64,000 nucleotides of DNA from Teredinibacter purpureus (GTDB lineage: Bacteria; Pseudomonadota; Gammaproteobacteria; Pseudomonadales; Cellvibrionaceae): assembly GCF_014217335.1 (NCBI RefSeq), contig NZ_CP060092.1, positions 3,737,501 to 3,801,500 of the forward strand. The letters are read 5' to 3'. How positions within the stretch are numbered: the stretch's first letter is position 1; each line of letters opens with the position of its first letter. This document shows, one piece after another, positions 49,562 to 63,722 of the stretch. Made by a program: the position numbers and the translations under genes. Under the pieces are notes generated by a model, which did no database searches, was not told the origin of the DNA, and saw only the letters and a list, made by a program, of their open reading frames with translations.

Positions 49562-51979
49562 CTAATGTGTGCTTATACGTTTGGACTCTTCACCTGCAGT
49601 TTTAGCTTGCGCTTCGAGCTCTTGATACTCTTCGTCACTATAGGGCTTGGGCATATACTGCAATGCTATTTCAAGCACTTCATCAATCCATTTTACAGGT
49701 TTTACCGTTAAATCTTCTTTGATGTTATCGGGGATTTCACGCAAATCAGCTTCATTTCCGTGAGGAATAATAACCGTTTTAATTCCACCGCGATGAGCCG
49801 CCAGTAATTTTTCTTTCAGGCCACCAATTTTTAGCACCTCGCCACGCAACGTAATTTCACCGGTCATAGCCACGTCTGCCAATACCGGAATATCGGTAAA
49901 CACTGATACCAACGCTGTGCACATGGCAATACCTGCGCTTGGCCCATCTTTCGGGGTTGCCCCCTCCGGAACATGTATGTGCAAATCTCGTTTTTCATGG
50001 AAATCCGGCATGATGCCCAAGAACTGAGAGCGAGACCGAACAACGGTCATTGCTGCCTGAATAGATTCTTGCATAACATCGCCTAACGAACCGGTTTTAA
50101 CCATTCGCCCTTTCCCTTTAACCGACGATGCCTCAATAGTTAATAACTCTCCACCGACTTGCGTCCATGCTAGCCCCGTCACTTGGCCAACTTGGTTTTC
50201 ATTTTCAGCTTTGCCGTAATCCGATTTCCGAACACCAAGGTAATCTTCTAACTTATCGGCAGTAACCGTAATGGTCTTCGCGGATTTAGATTTTACATTT
50301 GCCGTTACGACCTTGCGGCAAAGTTTTGCGATCTCTCGATCCAACCCTCGAACTCCCGCTTCACGTGTGTAATAACGGATCACATCTAATATAGTATCTT
50401 CGGGAATAGCAGCTTCAGTTTCTTTTAAACCATTATTCTTTGTTTGCTTAGGAATTAAATATCGGCTAGCTATATTGACCTTTTCATCTTCGGTATAACC
50501 CGGAATACGAATAACTTCCATACGATCGAGTAACGGCCCTGGAATATTCATAGTGTTTGAGGTACACACAAACATTACGTCTGAAAGGTCATAATCAACT
50601 TCGAGATAATGATCATTAAAAGAATTATTCTGCTCAGGATCCAATACTTCCAGCAACGCAGATGCCGGATCACCACGATGATCCATACCCATTTTATCGA
50701 TTTCGTCGAGTAGGAATAATGGGTTTTTAACCCCCGCCTTCGACATTTTTTGGACAAGCTTACCCGGCATTGAGCCTATATAGGTTCGACGATGACCTCG
50801 AATTTCGGCCTCATCCCTAACGCCACCCAGCGCCATGCGAACAAATTTACGGTTAGTCGCGCGCGCAATAGATTCACCCAAAGACGTTTTACCCACTCCT
50901 GGAGGCCCAACCAAACACAATATGGGGCCTTTCACTTTTTTAACTCTTTGCTGAACCGCTAAATACTCGAGGATGCGTTCTTTAACTTCTTCTAGACCGT
51001 AATGATCTTTATCTAAGATATCTTCTGCCCGCTCTAGATCGTGACGTACCTTACTACGCTTTTTCCACGGAAGGTTTACCATCCAATCGATATAGGCTCG
51101 CACAACCGAAGCTTCGGCTGACATTGGTGACATCAATTTGAGTTTGCCCAGTTCAGCTTTTACTTTACTCTCGGCCTCTTTACTCATGCCAGCTTCAGCT
51201 ATTTTCCGCTCTAACTCTTCAGCCTCACTGACCTCTTCGCCCATCTCACCAAGCTCTTTTTGAATAGCTTTCATTTGCTCATTCAAATAGTACTCGCGCT
51301 GGCTCTTCTCCATTTGTTTTTTAACGCGGCCGCGAATGCGTTTTTCAACTTGATAGAGGTCTGCCTCAGCTTCCATCAAGCCAATTAAATGTTCTAACCG
51401 TTCCTGTACCGCAGGAATTTCAAGAATTTCCTGCTTCTGAGCCAGCTCTAGGCTCATATGAGCGGCCACGGTATCCGCTAAACGACCCGAGTCGTCTATA
51501 CCACTTAAAGAGGTCATAACCTCTGAAGGAACTTTCTTACTTAAATTAACGTATTGCTCAAAACGAGAGATCAAAGAACGCGTTAACACCTCAACTTCTC
51601 GGCCTTCGACGTCATCTTTCGGCACTATGGCAATATCCGCCATGAAGTACTCGCTCTCTTCTGTGATCGACTTTATCTCTGCCCGCTGCCGCCCTTCCAC
51701 CAACACTTTTACTGTGCCGTCAGGAAGCTTTAACAGCTGTAAAACACTTGCTATGGTTGCGAAACCGTATAAGTCTTCAATTCCTGGTTCATCCACAGAA
51801 GCATGCTTTTGCGCTACCAGTAATATTTGCTTGTCTTCGGCCATCGCTCGTTCTAGCGCCGCAATAGACTTAGCTCTACCGACAAACAGTGGGATGACCA
51901 TATGCGGATAAACAACAACATCACGCAAAGGTAAAAGAGGAAGGCGATTATCGCCTACGACAATCTCTGATTGATCCAT
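49562..51979 (-). CDS. lon: ATP-dependent protease Lon
   Basis: An 805-residue LonA. N-terminal substrate-binding domain (LPLLPLRDVVVYPHMVIPLF), AAA+ domain with Walker A GPPGVGKTSLGESIA (about 354-368) and Walker B LFLLDEIDKM, and a C-terminal peptidase domain with catalytic Ser in PKDGPSAGIAM and Lys in LGGLKEKLLAA-type sequence. It degrades misfolded and regulatory proteins in the cytoplasm. Full length. Confidence 0.98.
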   Translation of the reverse strand: MDQSEIVVGDNRLPLLPLRDVVVYPHMVIPLFVGRAKSIAALERAMAEDKQILLVAQKHASVDEPGIEDLYGFATIASVLQLLKLPDGTVKVLVEGRQRAEIKSITEESEYFMADIAIVPKDDVEGREVEVLTRSLISRFEQYVNLSKKVPSEVMTSLSGIDDSGRLADTVAAHMSLELAQKQEILEIPAVQERLEHLIGLMEAEADLYQVEKRIRGRVKKQMEKSQREYYLNEQMKAIQKELGEMGEEVSEAEELERKIAEAGMSKEAESKVKAELGKLKLMSPMSAEASVVRAYIDWMVNLPWKKRSKVRHDLERAEDILDKDHYGLEEVKERILEYLAVQQRVKKVKGPILCLVGPPGVGKTSLGESIARATNRKFVRMALGGVRDEAEIRGHRRTYIGSMPGKLVQKMSKAGVKNPLFLLDEIDKMGMDHRGDPASALLEVLDPEQNNSFNDHYLEVDYDLSDVMFVCTSNTMNIPGPLLDRMEVIRIPGYTEDEKVNIASRYLIPKQTKNNGLKETEAAIPEDTILDVIRYYTREAGVRGLDREIAKLCRKVVTANVKSKSAKTITVTADKLEDYLGVRKSDYGKAENENQVGQVTGLAWTQVGGELLTIEASSVKGKGRMVKTGSLGDVMQESIQAAMTVVRSRSQFLGIMPDFHEKRDLHIHVPEGATPKDGPSAGIAMCTALVSVFTDIPVLADVAMTGEITLRGEVLKIGGLKEKLLAAHRGGIKTVIIPHGNEADLREIPDNIKEDLTVKPVKWIDEVLEIALQYMPKPYSDEEYQELEAQAKTAGEESKRISTH

Positions 51980-52052
51980 TTATGACCTCGAAACAACTTA
52001 TGCCGCTATACGGCGGGAACATAAGAGTACTGGGAATTACAAGCAACAAACG

Positions 52053-52084
52053 CAAAAAAGGGGCAATTAACCGCCCCTTTTTGC
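52053..52084 (-). terminator. Terminator after clpX
   Basis: AAAAAAGGGGC-AATTAACC-GCCCCTTTTT between clpX and lon. Confidence 0.88.
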
Positions 52085-52120
52085 AATAACAACAATTGTG
52101 TCTTGGCATTACAAAACGAA

Positions 52121-53410
52121 CTATTCCTCGGGCATAGCCTTCGGAGACTCAGTATTACCGTAAACAATCAATGGCTCAGACTCACCTTTAATAACGGATT
52201 CATCAACAACAACTTTTTCGACATTTTCTTCCGATGGTAGCTTGTACATTGTTTCCAAAAGTACATTTTCCATTATAGAACGCAAGCCTCGCGCGCCAGT
52301 TTTACGCTCCATTGCCTTCTCTGCAACTGCGTCAAGGGCGTCGTTACGAAAATCGATCTCAACATTCTCCATTTCGAAAAGCTTGCCATACTGTTTTACG
52401 AGTGAGTTTTTAGGCTCTTTAAGAATAGTGACCAAGGCTTCTTTATCAAGCTCGTCTAAGGTTGCAATAACCGGTAAACGCCCAACGAACTCAGGGATCA
52501 ACCCATAACGAACCAAATCTTCTGGCTCTAAATCTTTTAGCGTCTCACCAACATTCTTGCTGCCATCTTTACTCTTTACTTCAGCGCTGAAGCCTATACC
52601 GCCTTTTTCAGAGCGGTCTCTAATAACCTTCTCTAAGCCGGCAAATGCACCACCACACACGAATAAAATATTCGAGGTATCCACTTGTAAAAACTCTTGC
52701 TGAGGATGCTTGCGCCCACCTTGCGGAGGAACCGATGCAATTGTGCCTTCTATCAACTTAAGCAATGCTTGCTGAACACCCTCGCCAGATACATCACGTG
52801 TAATAGAGGGGTTATCGGATTTACGCGAGATCTTGTCGATCTCATCAATATATACAATACCTTGCTGAGCTTTCTCCACATCGTAATCGCACTTCTGGAG
52901 TAGCTTCTGAATAATATTCTCGACATCTTCACCGACGTAACCCGCTTCAGTCAGCGTAGTGGCGTCCGCTATGGTAAAAGGTACATTCAGTAAGCGCGCC
53001 AAGGTTTCAGCCAATAACGTTTTGCCACTTCCAGTAGGGCCTACAAGTAGGATATTACTCTTGCCAAGCTCGACTTCGTCCTTACCTTTTTTCTGGTCAC
53101 CAACACGCAAGCGCTTATAGTGATTATAAACAGCAACGGCAAGCACTTTCTTCGCATCTCTTTGACCGATAACATAGTCATCAAGAGTCGCCGAAATCTC
53201 TTTAGGTACAGGCAATTTATCACTACCACCCTCGGTAGCACTCTCCTGAATTTCCTCGCGAATGATGTCGTTACATAAATCAACGCACTCATCACATATA
53301 AAGACGGAAGGCCCGGCTATTAGTTTACGTACTTCATGCTGACTTTTACCGCAAAAGGAACAGTACAACAGTTTGCCGCTATCTTCGTTATCACTACTAT
53401 TGTCGGACAT
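52121..53410 (-). CDS. clpX: ATP-dependent Clp protease ATPase subunit ClpX
   Basis: A 429-residue unfoldase. N-terminal zinc-binding domain ([10 protein letters not shown] ... [10 protein letters not shown]), Walker [16 protein letters not shown], Walker [11 protein letters not shown], the GYVGEDVE pore loop region, and the IGF-type ClpP-docking loop (GGIGFSAEV). Start at MSDNSSD (53410), preceded by GGAGA; an ATG 12 bases upstream is also in frame. Cotranscription with clpP is likely. Confidence 0.97.
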   Translation of the reverse strand: MSDNSSDNEDSGKLLYCSFCGKSQHEVRKLIAGPSVFICDECVDLCNDIIREEIQESATEGGSDKLPVPKEISATLDDYVIGQRDAKKVLAVAVYNHYKRLRVGDQKKGKDEVELGKSNILLVGPTGSGKTLLAETLARLLNVPFTIADATTLTEAGYVGEDVENIIQKLLQKCDYDVEKAQQGIVYIDEIDKISRKSDNPSITRDVSGEGVQQALLKLIEGTIASVPPQGGRKHPQQEFLQVDTSNILFVCGGAFAGLEKVIRDRSEKGGIGFSAEVKSKDGSKNVGETLKDLEPEDLVRYGLIPEFVGRLPVIATLDELDKEALVTILKEPKNSLVKQYGKLFEMENVEIDFRNDALDAVAEKAMERKTGARGLRSIMENVLLETMYKLPSEENVEKVVVDESVIKGESEPLIVYGNTESPKAMPEE

Positions 53411-53618
53411 TCTCGTCTCCAACCAACTCTTTCAATACTATTTTCGATTTAGACTTCGGTTTAGCTTCAGCTAGCCGTAAATACAGCCAGTTAAAGTCTT
53501 ATTGTGGCCATGAGGTGTCTGGAGTGTCAACTTGTTAGCTGGTAATCAACCATTCCAGCTGCGATACAACATTTATGAACACCCTCGGCTACTTAAACCA
53601 AGTTTTCAATCAGCTCTT

Positions 53619-54260
53619 TTATGCACCTACGCCATCCCGACTTTGAAGGACTTCATCAATCAGCCCAAAAGCCTTAGATTCATCAGCACTCATAAAATTA
53701 TCGCGCTCAGTCGCAACGGCAACCTCATCTACTGTTTTACCAGTATGGTGTGCCATAATTTCATTCAAACGCTCACGAATTTTCAGTATTTCTTGTGCAT
53801 GAATATGAATATCGGTTGCTTGCCCCTGCGCACCACCAGAAGGCTGGTGAATCATTGTGCGTGCATTTGGTAAACAATACCGCTTACCTTTTGCGCCCGC
53901 TGACAGCAAAAACGACCCCATGCTACACGCCTGGCCGATACACATCGTGCTGACATCAGGTTTGATGAACTGCATGGTATCGTATATAGAAAGGCCTGCG
54001 GTTACGGAACCACCAGGAGAATTAATGTATAGGTGTATATCTTTATCGGGGTTTTCAGCCTCTAAGAATAGCAACTGAGCGACCACCAAATTGGCCATAT
54101 GATCTTCTACTTGTCCCACTAAAAAAATAACGCGTTCTTTTAATAAACGGGAGTAAATATCATAGGAACGCTCACCGCGTGCGGTTTGTTCAACAACTAT
54201 CGGCACCAAAGAACTATCGATTCCAGGCGCAGTACCACCGTACAGATCTAGTTGGGACAT
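53619..54260 (-). CDS. clpP: ATP-dependent Clp protease proteolytic subunit ClpP
   Basis: A 213-residue serine peptidase. Catalytic Ser in [11 protein letters not shown], His in TMIHQPSGG, and Asp in [11 protein letters not shown]-terminal loop [20 protein letters not shown]. It forms the tetradecameric chamber served by ClpX. Confidence 0.97.
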   Translation of the reverse strand: MSQLDLYGGTAPGIDSSLVPIVVEQTARGERSYDIYSRLLKERVIFLVGQVEDHMANLVVAQLLFLEAENPDKDIHLYINSPGGSVTAGLSIYDTMQFIKPDVSTMCIGQACSMGSFLLSAGAKGKRYCLPNARTMIHQPSGGAQGQATDIHIHAQEILKIRERLNEIMAHHTGKTVDEVAVATERDNFMSADESKAFGLIDEVLQSRDGVGA

Positions 54261-54649
54261 AAAATGTTTCCATTCATCAATTTACGATAACAATTATAAA
54301 TTTTGGGCAGGGGTTGGTCGGCCATGTAAGTTTAGTCGCTTGCCCGAATTTGCACTAGCAAATTACCGACTCACATTCCGAAACAATATATCTACAGCGA
54401 ATAAACGCGAGTTTGCCCGCCTATAGATCCATTATAAGGGCGAAAAGGCCACATACAATGATTGTAGCCACAATAGAGAGAGATTCTTTACTCAAACGCG
54501 CAATCGTTAACCATTCAGTTCAATTGGCGCACGAGAAACACTTTTTATTATTTTTAACGCCACAACACCTCAGTCCAAATTTGGCGCATAAAAAAACAGC
54601 CCCATATAGGAGCTGCTTTTATGTATACACGGAAGCGTTATTGATGCCG
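54261..54649. other. Intergenic region clpP-tig (389 bp)
   Basis: No gene supported; a 102-codon plus-strand frame is antisense to the tig end and lacks a ribosome binding site. Holds the tig terminator (54590-54622) and presumably the clpP promoter. No clear heat-shock promoter was read. Confidence 0.6.
54590..54622 (-). terminator. Terminator after tig
   Basis: Minus strand: CAGCTCC-TATAT-GGGGCTG followed by a T run. Confidence 0.82.
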
Positions 54650-55963
54650 CTATCCGTTTTCAGATGGCTTTACAATATCTTCGTAAGCTACTTTTTCGTC
54701 GGTTACATTAGCCGCTTCTAGCAGAATGTTAACAACTTGCTCTTCAAGAGCAGCCGCCTCAACACTCGCTAACAACTGCTCGTTGCCGTAGTAGTAATTA
54801 ACAACTTGCTCGGGATCTTCGTAGGTGGAAGCTGTTTCCTCGATAAGCGATCGAACGATATCTTTATCGGCTTTGATTTCTCGGTCTTTAACCAACTCTG
54901 AAATCAACAAAGCCAAAGCGGTACGACGCTCGGCTTGCGCTTTAAACATATCGTCTGGCAATAAAGCTTTTAGGTCGAGATTAGCGGCTGCCTGACCATA
55001 CTGCTGTACCATTTGCTCGCGAAGCGCATTAATTTCGGTAGCAACAAGGGCTGCCGGAAGCTCAATAGGATTGGCCTCAAGCAGTGAAGTCATAACCTGC
55101 TCTTTTAGCTTAGCCTTGATAGCCCGCTGCTTCTCACGCTCCATGTTCTCAGCGACATCGGTGCGGAATTTCTCAACGCCACCCTCTTCAACACCAAACT
55201 TTGCAAAAAATGCATCATTCAAAGCAGGTAGTTTTTCGCCCTTAACCTCGGTTAAAGAGATGCTAAACTCAGCCTCTTTACCCCGTAATTCTTCTACTTG
55301 GTAATCGTCTGGGAACGTTGCCGTAACAACGCCGCTTTCACCGGCTTTCATTCCGATAATCCCTTTCTCAAAACCTGGGATCATAGTGCCAGAACCTAGC
55401 GTTAAGGCGTGCGCTTCGGCACTTCCGCCCTCGAAGGATTCGCCATCAATTTTACCTTCAAAATCGATAGTAACTTGGTCACCCTTCTTAGATTTACGCT
55501 TTACAGGGTTCATTGTCGCTTGAGCCTTACGCAACGACTCTATCATTTTGTCGATGTCAGCCTCTTCAATGTCCGCATCTAGACGCGAAACAGCTAGCTC
55601 ATCCAACCCTTTGAGTTCTACCTCTGGGTAAACCTCAAAGGTTGCAACATATTCTATGTCTTTGCCTTCGTCCATCTGAACAGGCTCAATTGCAGGCTGG
55701 CCAGCGGGTCGTACAGATTCTTTTGTGACTGCATCGTAGAAAGAGCGCTGTATTACGTCACCAAGCACCTCTTGCCGTACACCGGCGCCATAACGCTGCT
55801 TCACCACTTTGAAAGGAACTTTACCTTTACGAAAGCCATTAATGCGTACTGACTTGGCAGCATCATTCAACCGCTTAGTCACTTCTTGATCAACGGCATC
55901 CGCTGGGATGCCGATTGTTAAACGACGCTCTAAGCCAGATGTTGTTTCAATGGAAACTTGCAT
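54650..55963 (-). CDS. tig: Trigger factor
   Basis: A 437-residue ribosome-associated chaperone and peptidyl-prolyl isomerase. Ribosome-binding signature GFRKGKVPFKVV (about 44-55), FKBP domain at about 155-240 (VTIDFEGKIDGESFEGGSAE), and a helical C-terminal domain. It binds nascent chains at the exit tunnel. Followed by clpP, clpX, lon. Confidence 0.97.
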   Translation of the reverse strand: MQVSIETTSGLERRLTIGIPADAVDQEVTKRLNDAAKSVRINGFRKGKVPFKVVKQRYGAGVRQEVLGDVIQRSFYDAVTKESVRPAGQPAIEPVQMDEGKDIEYVATFEVYPEVELKGLDELAVSRLDADIEEADIDKMIESLRKAQATMNPVKRKSKKGDQVTIDFEGKIDGESFEGGSAEAHALTLGSGTMIPGFEKGIIGMKAGESGVVTATFPDDYQVEELRGKEAEFSISLTEVKGEKLPALNDAFFAKFGVEEGGVEKFRTDVAENMEREKQRAIKAKLKEQVMTSLLEANPIELPAALVATEINALREQMVQQYGQAAANLDLKALLPDDMFKAQAERRTALALLISELVKDREIKADKDIVRSLIEETASTYEDPEQVVNYYYGNEQLLASVEAAALEEQVVNILLEAANVTDEKVAYEDIVKPSENG

Positions 55964-56018
55964 CTTGTTCCTCGTAGAAAATAGTGGAGATTAAACTGTG
56001 AATAATATGTTTGAGTTA

Positions 56019-56103
<85 letters not shown>

Positions 56104-56310
56104 ATAACTCAAAAACTAGCCACCACCTATATAGATAACGAGAGATTCTCGTCTAACCTGTTGTTTTATAAAGAGTAATTTCAACTTTACTCTTGCAGGT
56201 GGCCGCTGAAGGGTGGCAATTGTGCCACACTCATCTGAGCGGTTCAACAATCACATTAAGAAGAAAGTAAAACAGTGCCAGATTAACCCCAACACTGATT
56301 AAAGTTCAGC

Positions 56311-59659
<3,349 letters not shown>

Positions 59660-59950
59660 CTCTGCTTCTTATTTAGCGAGTGTTAAGAGCCGCTTGTTAG
59701 GCTCCCGATGAATAAAACGTTGCCACACGGCATTTATAGGGTCAACATCTATAAAGACTTTATGCTTATAACAATCAAAAATGCTTGTGGCGGCATACAC
59801 TAATGAAACGGCCTCTTGCTATCACTAGTCAAAACGACTGATATAGCTATCCTTATCAACCACCAGCAACGACTGCTCCAAAGTATGGAACAGAATACTA
59901 AGGATCGATAGAAATTTAAGACGAAGGGAGAATAAATAGAGAAGAAAGCG

Positions 59951-60571
59951 CTAGGTGCGCCTATCACTAAATGACACTGAAATTACGGTGCATTCTTTTT
60001 GGCCATGATTCGCCAAACTGTGGGAACGGTGTAGTGAAAAATGGAACCCTTCTCCTACATCCAAATGATACTCGTGGCCATCTAGCCGTAAAGTCAGTAT
60101 TCCGTTTACCACTATGCCGCCAACAAACCCTTTACGCATCATCCATTCAGAGGCGATATTTGCGCCAGGAGAATAAGTTTGGCGCGAAATGTAAACGCCG
60201 TCTCTACCCGCTTCAGTAAGCGGCATAATGCAACTTTCTGCGCCATCCTTTTGCACTTTAACGAAATCGCCCTCTCGATAAATAGGGGGCATAAGCTCAA
60301 GGTTATCGGAAAAGAACTCTTGCATTGTTAACGGTATTGCAGACAATATTTTTTCCAGCGAGCTCACAGAGGGGCTAACCTTGCCTTGTTCGATCATAGA
60401 CAGCGTACTATTTGTAACGTCTGCACGGCGAGCCAGTTCCCGCTGAGAAAGCCCTTGCTGTTTTCTGACCGCTTGCAATCGCTCGCCTAAATTCCCAGAC
60501 AGTGGCAACGCTGTCGAATACCGAACAATGCCCTCTCCTACGCGTCGTTTATCCTCTAGATCATCATCCAT
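59951..60571 (-). CDS. XRE-cupin transcriptional regulator
   Basis: A 206-residue protein. The helix-turn-helix (LGERLQAVRKQQGLSQRELA, about 28-82) is followed by a cupin domain (about 130-204) with GFVGGIVVNGILTLRLDG and HYLDVGEGFHF-like beta strands. The PuuR/SutR-type layout senses a small ligand. The target is unknown. It lies between fadBA and fabY in the same direction, which could point to lipid metabolism (inference only). Confidence 0.87.
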   Translation of the reverse strand: MDDDLEDKRRVGEGIVRYSTALPLSGNLGERLQAVRKQQGLSQRELARRADVTNSTLSMIEQGKVSPSVSSLEKILSAIPLTMQEFFSDNLELMPPIYREGDFVKVQKDGAESCIMPLTEAGRDGVYISRQTYSPGANIASEWMMRKGFVGGIVVNGILTLRLDGHEYHLDVGEGFHFSLHRSHSLANHGQKECTVISVSFSDRRT

Positions 60572-60632
60572 CGGAGCACTTCCATCTGCTTGATTTCATT
60601 ATTCACGCCATTTTCCGGCTAAAACATTTCAA

Positions 60633-62486
60633 TTAAAAAGAGTAGCCTTCACTATCTCCCAATGTAATCGGCTGAGCGTATCCCGGCAAGCTAATTGAGT
60701 CTGGTGTAAGCTTTATTTCCGACTCGTCGATAAGATCTGTACCAAAGGCATAAATAGGATTTAACTCTGCCTTGTCTGCCTCACCAAGATAAATTTTGGA
60801 TTGCGCTTCGCTCGCTTGTTGCCTATCACGAAAAGCACTCAACTCGGCCGCCGAATAACGTTTACTTAAAAAACCATTTAAAACACTTGGAGACAACACC
60901 GTGGCAGTTGCGTTGTTACCGCCAAAGCCTTTGGAGTTTAAAAAGGCTATCTGACTTGAATCAACGCCCAGTTCTATATCCGTATTCGAAAGGTTTAATC
61001 GGTCGGCGTATACATCACTAGCGACGCTATCTATCGTCTTAATACCGGGCACGATGCCATGAGCAAAAGTCCCTAAACTTGCAATAAGTTGGTCGCCACT
61101 GGCAGGCCCAAGCGAATGCCCTAAATAAGATTTAACCGCTGCCACCGGCCAATTTGAAATTCCGAAGGCTCTTGCAACCTCGTCGAATATTCTCGATTCA
61201 GTCACTCGATTATGCGGTGTACTGGAGCCATGAGCGTGAACGAAACTACGCTCACGCACTGCCTGCTCCCCAAGAAGTGTTCGCGCCAAAGACACCGCTT
61301 TGGCCATGGTCACATAATTACCCGCACCTGGTGCCGAAATCGACTTCTTATGGCCGTCAGCATTCACATAAACACCGGGCACAGCACCGTATACCTGAGC
61401 CCCCAACTCCACCGCCAAATCATCCGCCATTAACACAACATACTGGGCAGATTCTGCCAACGTAAAACCGCAGTTTTCGCCAAAGGGCCGGCTGGCGCGA
61501 CGATAATTCGGCGTATCGGTACTGTGTAAACCCTCAAGCTTTAACAAATCAGCATCCGTCGCCAAGGCGCTCATCGCCGAATAACCATCCATAACTTCAG
61601 GAATAATAGGCGCCTCACTTGACCCCACGAGCACAATTTTACGGCGCCCACTGCGAATATCCTCTACACCCGCGCGTAAATTGTAGAGAAACGTTGCACA
61701 GGCGCCGGTAACGCCGCCTGTTGCACCAACGCTACCGAGAACATAAGCATTGACGAAGTCAGCTGGCATTGTATTCAAACCCATAGCTAACTGTTTCGAC
61801 GTAACGCGCGACGCTAATTGACGGGCCTGCATCATACCGCCAAATCCCGTACTATCGAGCTGGCTCATAACGCTACTGCTATATACGGCAACTGCATCGG
61901 GCGATATCTTAGACGTTGCCTCTTTCCAGTCGATACCCATAGATTTTACCGCGTCACTTGCCGCTAAAATCGACATTTGCAGGCCACGAGGGTGATGCTG
62001 CGAGCGATAGTGAGCACCGGGATTAAAACCCGTGGGCAATTGCCCAGCCGCTTGAACCGGCATTTTTGAGGTACAACTAAGCGTTAGGGTTTGAGTACTA
62101 TCAATAGATATTTGATAACGCTTACCCCCGTCATCCAAAGGATCTGCAGTCCAATGCTCGGGTAATGGGTAAGGCAAATCCTTACCGGCAATCACGAACT
62201 TAGCAGGGTCACGCGGGCTCGCCTCCAAATTAATGCGCTTGCCAGCAGGCGTATTATTCACATTGAAAAAATCATGGCCAACCTGACGAACCAACGTACC
62301 ATTGATAACGGCTTGTTCGTCATACGATGCCTGCCCCATCAGGTGAGATAAAGAGCTGAGGGTTTGCTGACGTAAATCACCGCTAAGGCTCTCTAAAATC
62401 ATCCGTCGATAAGACTGAAAGCCCGAGCTTCTTCCGGCAGCGTTAAACCCACCAAAACCTACAATTAACGGTAAAAAATTCGCCAT
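60633..62486 (-). CDS. fabY: FabY-like beta-ketoacyl-ACP synthase
   Basis: A 617-residue condensing enzyme, far longer than FabB/FabF. Catalytic Cys263 (GVTGACATFLYNL), His419 (VHAHGSSTP) and His457 (YLGHSLGP) form the KAS triad, and KGFGGNNATAT is the C-terminal glycine loop. Length and layout match P. aeruginosa FabY, which condenses acetyl-CoA with malonyl-ACP to start fatty-acid synthesis. The start at 62486 (MANFLPL) is preferred over a frame extension. Divergent from the AraC-type gene at 62629. Confidence 0.85.
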   Translation of the reverse strand: MANFLPLIVGFGGFNAAGRSSGFQSYRRMILESLSGDLRQQTLSSLSHLMGQASYDEQAVINGTLVRQVGHDFFNVNNTPAGKRINLEASPRDPAKFVIAGKDLPYPLPEHWTADPLDDGGKRYQISIDSTQTLTLSCTSKMPVQAAGQLPTGFNPGAHYRSQHHPRGLQMSILAASDAVKSMGIDWKEATSKISPDAVAVYSSSVMSQLDSTGFGGMMQARQLASRVTSKQLAMGLNTMPADFVNAYVLGSVGATGGVTGACATFLYNLRAGVEDIRSGRRKIVLVGSSEAPIIPEVMDGYSAMSALATDADLLKLEGLHSTDTPNYRRASRPFGENCGFTLAESAQYVVLMADDLAVELGAQVYGAVPGVYVNADGHKKSISAPGAGNYVTMAKAVSLARTLLGEQAVRERSFVHAHGSSTPHNRVTESRIFDEVARAFGISNWPVAAVKSYLGHSLGPASGDQLIASLGTFAHGIVPGIKTIDSVASDVYADRLNLSNTDIELGVDSSQIAFLNSKGFGGNNATATVLSPSVLNGFLSKRYSAAELSAFRDRQQASEAQSKIYLGEADKAELNPIYAFGTDLIDESEIKLTPDSISLPGYAQPITLGDSEGYSF

Positions 62487-62628
62487 ATTTACACCTGACT
62501 GTTGTCGACTACTCAATACTGGATAGCGCACAGTGTAGGGATTCCTAACCGCATGGGTACCGCCATTTCAGCCACCGACCATGGTATATTGGCCACAATA
62601 TCACGAGTAACAAAATGGCGACCAATTA

Positions 62629-63627
62629 ATGCTCAACATCTCTTTCTTACTGTGCGACAACATGTTGGCAACCAGCGCCACACTGCCCATGGAGCTACTC
62701 CACGCTGCCGTTACGCTAGCTACCGCGAATATCGATTCAGAACTGGAGGCTCAACCCCTTAAGATCACTTTAGTATCCACTTCAGGACACCCCATAAAAA
62801 CACGCACAGGCCTCAAGCTCTCGCCAGATTGCGCAATTGCCAATGCCCCAACGGCCGATATCGTCTACCTTCCCGCTCTGTGGCGTAATCCAGAGCCTAT
62901 CCTAAAAGCTAACCTTGAGGTTATTCCCTGGCTCCAGGAGCATTATCGCAATGGCAGCCTGCTTGCCGGTGTAGGCACCGGCTGTTGGTTCTTAGCGGAA
63001 GCTGGTTTATTGGACAATAAACCAGCTACAACTCACTGGTTCTATTTCGACCGATTTCAAAAACGATTTCCCAATATTCAACTAAAACGTCATCACTTTA
63101 TTACTCAAGCAGGAAATCTTTATTGCACGGGCAGCGTCAACTCGTTAGCCGACCTCACCGTTCAATTTATCCAACGTTATTTTAGCCATCGCATAGCGAG
63201 CCATGTAGAGCGTCATTTCTTCCACGAAATACGGGCCTCCGCACGGGCCGCCCAAGCCTTTGACGAAGCCGATAACGCACACCCCGACGAAGCCATTGTG
63301 CAAACCCAAACGTGGTTGCAGTCTAATTACAATCAAGAGGTGCAAATGGGAGAGCTTGCGGAACAATTTGGTATGAGTACGCGAACATTCAATAGGCGGT
63401 TTAAAACAGCCACAGGCAGCACACCCCTTGCCTATTTAAAAAACATTCGCTTACGTATTGCAACAGATTTACTGAAGAGCAGTAATCTATCGGTAGGAGA
63501 GATTGTATTTCGAGTGGGCTATCAGGATGGAGCGCATTTCACGCAACTATTCAAACAGAAACACGGCGTGACCCCGAGCGTGTACCGCACAACCGTACGC
63601 GCCAAACTATTCACGCCTCACGAATAG
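62629..63627 (+). CDS. GlxA-like AraC family transcriptional regulator
   Basis: A 332-residue protein. The N-terminal DJ-1/PfpI-like (class I glutamine amidotransferase-like) domain covers about 1-180, with GVGTGCWFLAEAGLL around the usual nucleophile elbow. The C-terminal AraC double helix-turn-helix covers about 225-320: MGELAEQFGMSTRTFNRRF and VGYQDGAHFTQLFKQKHGVT. It lies 143 bp from the fabY start on the opposite strand, so it may regulate fabY, but that is inference. Confidence 0.9.
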   Translation: MLNISFLLCDNMLATSATLPMELLHAAVTLATANIDSELEAQPLKITLVSTSGHPIKTRTGLKLSPDCAIANAPTADIVYLPALWRNPEPILKANLEVIPWLQEHYRNGSLLAGVGTGCWFLAEAGLLDNKPATTHWFYFDRFQKRFPNIQLKRHHFITQAGNLYCTGSVNSLADLTVQFIQRYFSHRIASHVERHFFHEIRASARAAQAFDEADNAHPDEAIVQTQTWLQSNYNQEVQMGELAEQFGMSTRTFNRRFKTATGSTPLAYLKNIRLRIATDLLKSSNLSVGEIVFRVGYQDGAHFTQLFKQKHGVTPSVYRTTVRAKLFTPHE

Positions 63628-63668
63628 ACGTTGTGCCACAATCTATACTCATTCGCTTTTTGACAAAA

Positions 63669-63699
63669 AATAAAGGCCGAATAAAACGGCCTTTATTGA
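63669..63699. terminator. Terminator between the AraC-type gene and ibpA-like gene
   Basis: AAAGGCCG-AATAAAA-CGGCCTTT, flanked by A and T runs. Confidence 0.87.
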
Positions 63700-63722
63700 C
63701 TGATCGCGCCATTCACAAAGAA

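Noticed and set aside
54413-54721. 102-codon plus-strand frame between clpP and tig
   Set aside because: Overlaps the tig 3' end and its terminator, with no ribosome binding site or domain. Shadow frame.
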